Of a stretch of DNA of 64,000 nucleotides, positions 23,760-33,314 are shown piece by piece; positions within the stretch are counted from its first letter, which is position 1, and each line of letters begins with the position of its first letter. The position numbers and the translations under genes are program-made. Source of the DNA: Vitellaria paradoxa. Lineage: Eukaryota > Streptophyta > Magnoliopsida > Ericales > Sapotaceae. Location of the stretch: contig CM034240.1 in NCBI GenBank assembly GCA_019916065.1, positions 18,585,894 through 18,649,893 on the forward strand, in the 5' to 3' direction. Below the pieces are notes generated by a model. It ran no database searches, was not told where the DNA came from, and was given only the letters and a program-made list of their open reading frames with translations.

Positions 23760-25283
23760 CTCTTTTTCCACGCGTTTTTTTGGTCCAACCAACCCCACCC
23801 TCAACTTCACTCAATCAAATTCGTCCCCCTAAAATGACAACCATCGCTACTTGCCAATTATATATAGCCTTTTAGGTCTCTTTAACATTCTTTAGTTCAC
23901 ATTTTATTTGACATTAAGGGTTAGTTTATAAAAGAAAAAAAAAGGTTAGGTTTTACATATATATACTATATATATATATATATATATGAAGAGAGTTGGC
24001 TATTAACTAATTATTTAAAAAAATTAATTTTAATTTTTTTTTTGTTTTTGGAAAGAAAAAAATTAATTTTGAAAAAAAAAGGTTAGGTTGTACATATATA
24101 TACATATATATATATATATGAAGAGAGTTGGCTATTAACTAATTATTAAAAAAATTAATTTTAAGAAAAAAATTAATTTTTTTGTTTATGAAAAAAAAAT
24201 TAATTTTTTTATAGTCAACTTTTTAGTTTTTTATTAATTTAACAATTTTGCCCTTCATAGATAAATTTGATCACTTAAAAAAAAAGTCAAAAAATTGAGT
24301 AGGTAAAAATTGAGAAACTACCAAGGTTACCAAACGAAGTCTAAACCATTTAATAGTAAACCTACTTTGATAAATCGAAGGGTTCTAAGTTTTTTCTACT
24401 AGTTTTTTATTTTTTTTATTCTTTATTATGAATTTTTTTTCCTTGGTAGTCTTTCGTCATGAGAGTCACCTTTAAAAAATATATATTTAAAAATAAAAAT
24501 ATTAGCATAATGAATAGAGAACTAACTTTTTTATTTTTTCATATTTTTATGCATTTTTTTATGCAATTGCTTTTATGAAAGTAAATAGTATGTTCAAGAG
24601 TTAATTAAAAAATTAATCAAAATTCAGTGAAAAATCATACAAAACGAAAAAAAAAAAGCTAAAAAAAAAAAAAACAAAACACTTCTGGTTATCAAACTAA
24701 GCTCCGTTACTTCAAAATTTGAGAAGAATATTAAAGTATTTTGTAATAAATATATAGAAGAAATAAAATGTATACAACTTTGTTTCCTTGACAAGAGTCT
24801 TATCAATATAGCTTACTTACAGCGACAGTAAAAAAAAAATTAAAGGAAAGAAAATGCAGTTTAATCAGATCTTCAATTATTCCTAATTTCAGAATTTACA
24901 ATGAGTCCAAGGGAACAACGCTGTCAAGTGATTGACACATGCCACCCGGGCTTCATACAAATGGTTGAAATTGAAGTCTTTTGATGTCACAGAGGGCCCC
25001 ACACCAAATTTTGAACTTGGGAATTGAAGACCACCCTTGCTTTTGCTTGAACAAAACTCTGTCTTTCTCATTTTAGGTAAAACTTTCAAACGTCCAATCG
25101 TTGAACAAAAACATAAAGAGCAAAGATATAAAAATTGAAAGATTGTAGGTCCCCCAAAACTAAGTTCTTATCAAATTACTGACTTTTAGAATTCCTCCAC
25201 TAATGCTTCCCTCCAATTTCACCCCTTTCCTTTCTTCCCCTCCCCTGTTTTCCTCTGCTTTCTTCATTCCTTGGACACCCCAA
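23760..25283 (+). promoter_or_regulatory. 5' flank of the LRK10L gene (copy B), with MITE at about 23925-24345
   Basis: The flank is conserved in reverse complement at 54859-56050, most strongly 24836-25080 (matching 54859-55075) and 23760-23910 (matching 55895-56045, including TAGTTCACATT and TTAACATTCTTTAGTTC). The MITE-like block 23925-24345 carries two copies of ACATATATATA...GAAGAGAGTTGGCTATTAACTAA (23957 and 24092), so it has itself been partly duplicated. A possible TATA stretch (ATTATATATAGCC) is at about 23858. An upstream in-frame ATG lies at 25203. No proven regulatory element. Confidence 0.5.
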
Positions 25284-28200
25284 ATGCATCTCAGTAGCTT
25301 CTTCGTATTCAAAGGCTCTTTCCATGCTCTTGTCATTATTATCATCGTCTTCTCCACCTTCGCTTATGCAACTCCATCTCCATCTCCATATCGGAATTTC
25401 GAATCCTGCGTACCTCAAAACTGCGGAAATGGTCCAAACATAAGCTACCCTTTCTGGATTGCTGGTCATCAGGAGTCCTACTGTGGGCATCCAAATTTTG
25501 AGGTCTATTGCACTGGCCGAAACCCAGTCGTCAAAATTTCGGATGATTATTATATCATCAAAGACATCTTCTACGCAGACAATTCGTTTCTCTTAGCAAG
25601 TTCCGAGGCCTGTGATTTCGACATCACCTGCCCAATTCCTCTGCATAATTTCAGCACTGAAGGAACTCCATTCGACTATAGCCCGAGCTACGCGGTTCTC
25701 TATTTCTTCTACGACTGCAAATCGAACTACAGCGATGCTCCGTATCAAGTCTCTTGTGCCAGCAACGCCACCCATTACTCTTTTGCTGATTTTCATATCG
25801 AAATTTTGGAGCACAAGAATTATTCCATTGAGTCGTGCCAGTCGTGGGTTAGGGCACCGGCGGAATCCGAGGATATCTCGATATTGTTGGGAATGGATTT
25901 CACTGATGTTTTAAGGAAGGGGTTTGTCCTGCAATGGAATGAATCTAATTGCAGTGACTGCGAGAGAAGTGGTGGGCATTGCGGTTCTGCTGGTGACGAC
26001 TTTATCTGCTTCTGCCCGGATGCACCCTATTCCAGAACATGTCGTGATGGTAAAATATGGAAAACTCTCAGCTTCAAACCATTCTTCAAAGTAGTAGAGA
26101 AACAAACTTTAGTATCCTCGGCTTCTTTTTGGATTCAGTTTTTTAGGCTTGTTTGAAACACTATAAAACACAATAAATCTTTATAAATTTATATAAAACT
26201 CTAACTTTTTACGAATTATACGAATTACAAGATTAACACATGTACTAATTTATACTAATTTTTCACACTTCAAACGCACAAATACAATCCATCTAAAACC
26301 TACTATTAAAGGTTCCTGGTTTCGCATTTTCTTGTGTATTGATTTGTGATAGTATTTGGACTAATTAATGGTTTATGGTGTTTTATGATTATCTTACAGA
26401 GAGAAACTGGAGAATAAAGCTTGTCATAGGTAATATCACCTCATATTAATGTTCTCTTTCTCTCTCTATATATAATAATTTAGCAAACTTTTATAGAGCT
26501 GTCTGACGACTCCATTTATTTACCACATATACAGGGATTGCCGCATCAATTGGTACCCTCCTTGTCGTGGGTGTTGCTTTTTTGATTCGTCGGTTGAAAA
26601 GAAAGCGTAAACCAGCTGCTTCGTGGGTCTCTCGGAACACTTCCTCTTACACCTATTCAATGGCGGATCTTGAGAAGGCAAGCACTTGCTATGGAGTCCA
26701 AGTTTTTAGCTACGATGAACTTGAAGTGGCCACTAACAATTTCGATTCCAAGCAAGAACTCGGGGATGGAGGATTTGGCACCGTCTATCGAGGTAATTAT
26801 AATAATCAACTAATAATATATTACAAAACCGTCGCAGCCCAAATAATTAAAAAAAAAATTACTAGTAGGATTAATATATTTACATGTTGGATACCAGAAG
26901 TAAAGAAATATAATAGAATAAAATGTTAACTACAATCTCAAACAATAATGTAATTGTGTAATTTTAATCATTCATGTGTGTAGTTTAAACTCTATATGCA
27001 TTCGCAATTGTGATCGCACAATAATAATTGTGCGTGGTAACACTCTACAATATAACACATAAAATTATCATGACACAAATGTATAAAATAGTATATTGTT
27101 TAATTAATTAATTATTAAAATTCGGTACATTTAAATATATTTTAATTGTACTTCTAAATGTTTTTAAGTATTTTTATACTTTTGTGTCACTCTTACAATG
27201 ATCTTAAAATATTTTAGAAATATTCATTTCTGGTAGTAATTTAAACAAAATTTTAAGATTACAAAATTTTTTAGAGTTTACTTGGTAATCCAAATTTTAT
27301 AAAAAAAAAAAAAAAAAAAAACTAATTTTTCTAAAGTTTTATAAATATTTACCAATTTTTACTTATTTTTATTTTTTCGTACGTTTATTTTAAATCACAA
27401 AATTTTACAAAATTTCACCGGTTTTTCCCAAATCTCTTGATTAGGCAAACTTCGAGATGGCCGTGCAGTTGCGGTAAAGCGATTGTACGGACACAATTAC
27501 AGGAGGCTCGAGCAATTCTTGAACGAGGTCGACATCCTTGCACATCTGCGCCACCGCAATCTCGTCACCCTCTACGGTTGCACTTCCCGCCACTGCCGCG
27601 ACCTCCTACTCGTATACGAATACATCCCCAACGGCACCGTCGCGGACCACCTCTACGGTGAACGGGCGAAACCCGGATCACTCCCGTGGGCCACCCGAAT
27701 GAGCATCGCCATCGAGACCGCCAGCGCGTTGACCTACCTCCACGCCTCGGAAGTCATCCACCGAGACGTCAAAACGAACAACATCCTCCTCGACGAGAAC
27801 TTCTGCGTCAAAGTCGCCGATTTCGGACTCTCCCGCTCTCCCCGGCGACGTCACCCACGTCTCGACGGCGCCGCAGGGCACTCCGGGTTACGTCGACCCG
27901 GAGTATCATGAGTGTTATCAGCTGACGGCCAAGAGCGATGTCTACAGCTTCGGCGTTGTTCTGATTGAGCTCATCTCATCCAAGCCCCGCCGTCGACATC
28001 ACTAGGCATCGGCACGAGATCAACTTGTCCAACATGGCTATCAACAAGATCCAAAGCGGTAAATTGCACGAGCTTGTCGACCCGCGTCTTGGGTTCGAAT
28101 CGGATTTTGGGGTGAGGGCGATGATCACTGCCGTGGCCGAGTTGGCGTTCCAGTGTTTGCAGAATGGGAGGGACATGAGACCCTCGATGGAAGAGGTTTT

Positions 28201-28372
28201 CGTTGCTTTGAAGGGAATTCGGGGCGACGATGACGACGTTGGAAAAGCAGAGGAGGTGGTTGTTCCGGCGGATGAAGTTGTGCTGTTGCAGAGTGATCAG
28301 CTGATACCTTCACCTGTTTCTGCAATGGAAAGTTGTAATAGCAAAGGAACTACACCTGATGCTAGTAGCTGA
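25284..28372 (+). CDS. LRK10L: LRK10L1-type receptor-like serine/threonine kinase (WAK-like extracellular domain), frameshifted in last exon
   Basis: Membrane receptor kinase of the LEAF RUST 10 disease-resistance locus-like family. Exons: 25284-26049, 26400-26429, 26535-26792, 27445-28372; all introns are GT..AG and all three junctions are phase 1. Exon 1: signal peptide (MHLSSFFVF...[12 protein letters not shown]), GUB_WAK_bind domain ([29 protein letters not shown]), WAK_assoc cysteines ([20 protein letters not shown]). Exon 2 ([10 protein letters not shown]) and exon 3 ([20 protein letters not shown]) give the transmembrane helix, stop-transfer residues and the Gly loop [11 protein letters not shown]. 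Exon 4: VAVKRL, catalytic [12 protein letters not shown] (an RD kinase), DFGLSR, DPEYHE and [13 protein letters not shown]. Two shifts break it: a net two-base loss near 27838 (DFGLSR to PGDVTHVST) and an extra C in the run at about 27983-27986 (ISSKP to AVDITRHRH). I chose ATG 25284 because its CCAAATGCAT context matches copy A; ATG 25203 would add 27 residues. It could be a recent pseudogene or carry assembly errors. Confidence 0.88.
26143..26290. mobile_element. MITE in intron 1 of the LRK10L gene
   Basis: Ends GCTTGTTTGAAACAC and CACTTCAAACGCAC are inverted. The interior has TTTATAAATTTATATAAAA and ACGAATTACAAGA, as in 13403-13585 and the reverse copy at 43695-43900. It accounts for much of intron 1. 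Confidence 0.6.
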
Positions 28373-28556
28373 GTTGTCTGTGTCTTTCGGAGGAGGGATT
28401 ATGAAGTTAAAATATAATTTCACGAGTTGAAATTACATTTTTAGCACTTGGATCCTTACGTAAATTTATCCAACGGTTAAGATAATCATTGGATGAACTT
28501 TCGTAAAAATCCAAAGGTTAAAATGTAATTCCAACTACTAAAACTTCACGGTCTGC

Positions 28557-28760
28557 TTATCTAATTCTAAAGGTATATATAAGCAGAGAGCTTTACGGAA
28601 TTAAATGCCTATGTTTGTATCATAATTTTTGGGTGAATTCATCTATTTGCCATCTTTCTGCCAGATTGTAATGGGTTGAAGGGGATGTACGTACAAAATT
28701 AAGTGTTTTTTTTTTCCTTGTATACATGATGTAAGGTAGAGGGTTGTCTCTCTCTCTATG
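28557..28760 (+). repeat. 3' UTR/flank segment of LRK10L, first of two direct copies
   Basis: The segment begins 185 bases after the stop codon. It matches 29926-30135: AAGGTATATATAAGCAGAG, GGAATTAAATGCCTATG, TTTTTGGGTGAATT, TTTCTGCCAGA, GATGGG-like, ACAAAATTAA. It probably contains the polyadenylation region. Confidence 0.75.
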
Positions 28761-29066
28761 TATATTTATTTATTTGTTTCCTAGTTGAATGTCAAATATG
28801 TTCTTTGGTTTCATTTAATTAATTAATTGAAAAAGATCAATGTGTTCTATGGACGATATTGAATTTGTAATTTATCATACACAAACATAAATCATGTAAT
28901 TGACAATTCAGTGAGCGATTGAAGTCGATGTGTTCTTTAAAATTAAAAAGTAGGCTATCCCTGTGGAACCATTTATGATTAAGAAAACATTTTGCGTTAG
29001 TGTGATTGATTTTAGAATCACATAATGCAGTGTATTCAACCTCACAAGCAGAATTTCTAACTCTTA
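28761..29066. other. Downstream flank, no gene recognised
   Basis: AT-rich. On the minus strand 29060-28940 an unbroken stretch (SACEVEYTALCDSKINHTNA) vaguely resembles a polyprotein fragment but has no defining motif. Confidence 0.3.
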
Positions 29067-29373
29067 GGTGATATTTGGTTTAATTTTCTATTTTCTATTT
29101 TATGCTCAAAATAAGGAAATAAAAAATGTTCTATTTTCCTTATTTTAAAATTTTCTTTGTTTTGAATTAAAAACACTCAAAATGACTTTTTACCATTTTT
29201 CATTTTATTTGTAAACTCATTTTCTGTTTTTTAAAATAAATTTTGAAAATGCAAGTGATCAAATGGGTTATAACTGTTTTCCTTATTTTCAAAAAGACAA
29301 AATGGTAAATACACTTAAAATAGAAAATTAAATAAAAAATAAAAATAAAAAATAGAAAAAGAAACCAAATGTG
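29067..29373. mobile_element. MITE with long imperfect terminal inverted repeats
   Basis: The left end GGTGATATTTGGTTTAATTT and the right end AAAGAAACCAAATGTG are inverted, continuing into CTATTTTCTATTTT / AAAATAGAAAATTAAAT. CTCTTA flanks both sides (29061-29066 and 29374-29379), a possible short target duplication. Confidence 0.65.
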
Positions 29374-29659
29374 CTCTTAATTTCTAGATGAAATTTTATA
29401 AATTTAATTTGAAAAAAGCAGGAAAAAAAATTACCTATATGGGAGTATATAATTTAAAAAAAAAAAAAAAACTGATAGGGTATATTTCATTAAAAGTATT
29501 AGAAAACATTGCTTTCCATATCAACAATAAGCGATAGGTTAATGGTAAGAAAAATTGAGGAGTATCTGCCAGAAATGGATCCTTTCAGGCAGTTCATACC
29601 TAAGCAGCAGAGAGGATGTCATTCAAGATTGTTGATGTCTCCCACCCAGAAGAGTTTTT

Positions 29660-29925
29660 TTGAATTGAAAGAGAGGATATAAGAGTGAGCGCGTCACTTT
29701 CAAAAATGGCATTATCTATCTTCCAGTGATCAGCCATGTAGTATGCTACTCTGATAGCTCAAACCTCAGCGGCGAGGACCGAGAGGGCACACTAACGGCC
29801 ATAATTGATGTCTAAAGCAGAGCCATGACCGTCTCCAATGATAATAGAATAAGTAAGTTGCAGTAAGAGTTTTGGGGCAGAAGGCTCCATCATAATTAAA
29901 TTTGAAGAAATTGTCGGGCGGAGGT
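29660..29925 (-). pseudogene. RNase H-like (RVT_3) retroelement fragment
   Basis: Read on the minus strand with one frameshift and two stops it gives FFKFNYDGAFCPKT, IGDGHGSAL, VLAAEV-stop-AIRVAYYMADHW and IFESDALTLISSLS. These correspond to the FDGA..., AEAxAIRxA and ESDALxLI stations of plant non-LTR RNase H domains. It lies exactly between the two copies of the LRK10L 3' flank, so it is either an insertion or was brought in by the duplication. Confidence 0.72.
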
Positions 29926-30135
29926 TAATCAATTCTTAAGGTATATATTAGCAGAGGGATTTAAGGAATTAAATGCCTATGATTGTATTCTCAATTTTGG
30001 GTGAATTAACGTATATGCCATTTTTTCTGCCAGACTGTGATGGGTTGTTGGAGATGTGCATACAAAATTAAATTTTTTTTTTTTTTAATTATACATGATG
30101 TTCATTTTTTAGGTAGAGGGTTGTGTGTGTATATA
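29926..30135 (+). repeat. 3' UTR/flank segment of LRK10L, second direct copy
   Basis: Matches 28557-28760 with about 10-15% visible differences. No LRK10L coding sequence precedes it, so it is an orphan 3' end. Confidence 0.75.
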
Positions 30136-31505
30136 TTATCTTCATTCTATTTTTCTTTTTTTTTTTTATAAATTTTTGAATTATTTTGAAATTCCTTCAT
30201 TTTCTTTTCTTCTTTTCTCATTCACAAAATATTTATTTTTTTATCTCACACCGTTAAAACATTATAACTTTATTTTTTTTTGGGCCTATATGATTTTGCA
30301 GTGAACCTATTTACACTGCACAAATAGCCTTCTACACATCATTTTACTTTTTCAATAACTAAAATTACATAATTGTCCATTTATCTTTTCATATATATTT
30401 TGCATACCTACAAATTAAAAGATAATTTATCAATTTTTCTTAGATATTTTTATAAATGAGCAGGTAATTACAATCTAAATTTTTTAAAAAAATTCACTTA
30501 TGCATATAAATTACCTTTATTATGATAAAAATTTATAAATTTAATTTTTTGTAAAAGATTATTTGTGTTCATAAAAAATTTAAATTAATTTTTCGAAAGA
30601 AAAATATTTATGTATTGTTTAATAAATTTGTTTATTTAATTTGTTTGTATACTTAAAAGTTAATTTTTTCAGTTCACCGATTTCCTAGTTAGATATTTTT
30701 TTGGTAGCTTTATTTTTTTTCTGTAGATGAATGGTGAGAACAAAAAAAATTAGTGATTTTATTTTGATTTTAGAATAGGTGAGAAAAATTAGTAGGGATA
30801 AATGACGATTAAAAATTTAAATTTACAAATGATCTTATTTGTAGATTTTATGTAAAAAAATATATTTTGATAGACTAAAATAAATTATATTTTCATTTGT
30901 ATTTATATTTTTAAATCATATAAAATAAATTTAAGTTTATTTTAGAACTTAATCAAATAATAAAATAACTTATTTCATTTCAATTTATTTAAAAAAATTT
31001 TTTATCTTTTTTATCATATTTATATTTTTTTTTTTTTGCAATTTTTCATAAATTATTTATTTAACATTTATCACACTTACATTTTATTTCATTGGGTATA
31101 GTACTTACCAAATGACTTGAGTATGACGACAAGAGTTAAAATGATAAACATTTATAAACAAAATGAACTAAAAAAATAATTTTTTATTTGATTAAATTGT
31201 GAAATAAAATAAAATAAAATTTATTTTTATATGATGGTTAAAAATATAAATATATAAAAATTATTTTAGTTTTTAAAAAATAATTTTTTCTACTCTCTTA
31301 CAGGCATTAGAGTATTTATTCAAATTTATAAATTTTTATTTATGAAGGGCAATTATGTCATTTTAAATTAAACAGAAGAATAGCTAGTCAAAGAAAGATA
31401 ATTTTGTAATTCTATTTAATAAAAAAATAAAATAGAGTATAAGAAACTATTTGTAAAATACAAATAAGTTCACTCATTATTTTAATAAATATGAATAAAT
31501 TCATT
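30136..31505. other. Very AT-rich sequence without recognised genes
   Basis: Contains many A/T runs, a TTTTTTTT-rich tract at 30150-30175 and weak repeats of 'AAATAAATTTA'. No coding, RNA or clear transposon ends. Confidence 0.5.
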
Positions 31506-31520
31506 GGTTCTAAAAGAGAC

Positions 31521-32456
31521 CAACTTACGGATAGAGAGGTTGAAGTTGCTTTTCAATTTTAAGTTTTTAAAGTTAAATCTCATCCATCATTTTTTGTTAA
31601 TTTCATCTGGCCATTCAAACTAATAGTACAATTTTTATTTTCTTGAAGGGCAAATTCGTAAAACCAACAGGAAGACAAAACGTAAACCAAGAACACACCC
31701 TATCTTTTGCTGCCATCATTTGAAACCGTAGAAAATCAATTTCGATTTTCTGAAAAAGCTGATGAAAAAATGAATGATTTTCAATTATAAATTAGAAAAA
31801 TAGACAAACAAGAACTATTAAACCAATAACTTCTAGCGGTTGTAACTTGAACCTAGTTGTGACTTCAAATGGTCATGATTTGAACAATTAGAGAAAGATG
31901 TGGTGTCGATGATCGCGGTTCGAAGATGCACGATGACAGTGGTGCTCAGCAACAGTGATCCTCAACAACGGAAGGGGGCTTATTATCGAAGCTTGGGTTT
32001 GTACACTTATCCAATCTCCAAAGTTAGCTCTGGCTTCTTTACATATATATATATTTTACACTTCGACACACAAACACACACACACATACATATATCTGTT
32101 TCGGCAAATGAATGTGTTTGATTTGTATAGTTTATTTGGGCATTGTTTGTTTATTGGTACTGAAAAGAAATTATGGATGTGGTGTTTTCCATTTTTTCAG
32201 GGTTTGAGTTTATGATGGAAAATCAAAATTGATTTTCTAGGGTTTTAAATGATGGCAACAGAAGCGAATAGAGGGTTGTTCTTAGTTTAGGGTTTGTCTT
32301 CTTGTTACTTTCACAAATTTTGGCCTTAAAAAAATTTAAAAAAATTGTGTATTTAATTTGAATGGTCAAATGAAATTTACAATAAATGAATGTATGAGAT
32401 TTAAATTCAGAAACATAGAGTTGAAAAGCAACTTCAAACCCCCCATCTCCTACTTG
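31521..32456. mobile_element. Foldback-like element with about 230-bp inverted arms
   Basis: 31521-31750 pairs with the reverse complement of 32220-32456: GAAGTTGCTTTTCAA against TTGAAAAGCAACTTC, AAATCTCATCCAT against ATGAGATTT, AAAATCAATTTCGATTTTC against GAAAATCAAAATTGATTTTC. The arms enclose a spacer with a CACACACACA microsatellite (about 32068-32090). GGTTCTAAAAGAGAC (31506) and GGTTCCAAAAGGGAC (32457) flank it. The similarity continues beyond 32471 in direct orientation, so these may not be target duplications. Confidence 0.65.
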
Positions 32457-32689
32457 GGTTCCAAAAGGGACAAGGGAAGTTTGAAATTGTTTTTTAAATT
32501 TAAGTCCTTGAATTTTAACCTCATCCATTGAAAATTGAGGGTTTGAACCAGGAGATGTCTCATGTAGTCCAATGTCATTCTTGGAATCAATTCATCTTAT
32601 TTATGGACAATACTCTTTATTATTATTATTTTTTTCATTGATTATAATGGTTTATTTATGTATCTTTTAAATTAATAAATTTTATATGA

Positions 32690-32940
32690 AATTTAGGCTT
32701 ATTGGTTACTTGGCTTATTTGCTTATTTGTGAAATGACTAAATTTATTCTCTTACATTTTAATTTTCTTTTATACCTTCAAGAGCAAAAATGTTAATTTA
32801 ACCAAAACTAAAAAGCCACCTAAAAAAAAAAAATCACATTTTTTCCCTTTCCAAACATAAAAATCGCTGAGTTATTTTTAGCTAGCTAATATTTAACTAA
32901 AAATAACTCAGTTATTTTTGTTCCCAAACCAAGCCTTAAT
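32690..32940. mobile_element. MITE of the window's most repeated small family
   Basis: It has TGACTAAATTTATTCTCTTACATTTTAAT-like core blocks and AACTCAGTTATTTTTG / CAAAAATAACTGAG-like inverted parts, ending TCCCAAACCAAGCC. It is related to 13119, 13885, 24180, 36885 and 49300. Confidence 0.5.
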
Positions 32941-33314
32941 TAAATTATAAGAGATATTAATTTAGATTAAGTTCATTATTTAAAAATCATTAATACAAAT
33001 GCAACCAAAATATATTTGAAAAATTATATTTTATAATAAAAACATTTATATTTAAATTATTACACATTCGATTTAATAAATTTAAAAATCATTGACAATC
33101 TTATATTAAATTATCATTATAACTTATTTAAAATTTATGAATACAACTGCAACCAAAATAAATTTAAAAAATTATATTTTATTATAAAAATTTATATTTA
33201 AATTATTATAGATTCAATTTAATAAATTTAAAAATTAATAGATTGACAATCTTATATTAATCTTTTTATAGTCTAACTTCATGTTATTGTTTAGCACTGA
33301 TTGGGATAGGTAAT
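32941..33314. other. AT-rich spacer with an internal direct repeat
   Basis: The blocks at about 32985-33110 and 33115-33245 (CAACCAAAATA, TTATATTTAAATTATTA, TTGACAATCTTATATTA) are two copies of the same 125-bp unit. No gene. Confidence 0.6.

Noticed and set aside
27437..28325. Several other-frame open frames over the kinase exon
   Set aside because: Shadows caused by the GC-rich third positions of exon 4; kinase motifs occur only in the plus-strand frames described.
28940..29060. Possible copia RNase H fragment on the minus strand (EVEYTALCD)
   Set aside because: Resemblance limited to a few residues; the surrounding required motifs are missing.
31506..32471. 15-bp target-site duplication around the foldback element
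   Set aside because: Two mismatches, and the similarity between the two flanks continues past the supposed duplication, so it is a repeated unit.
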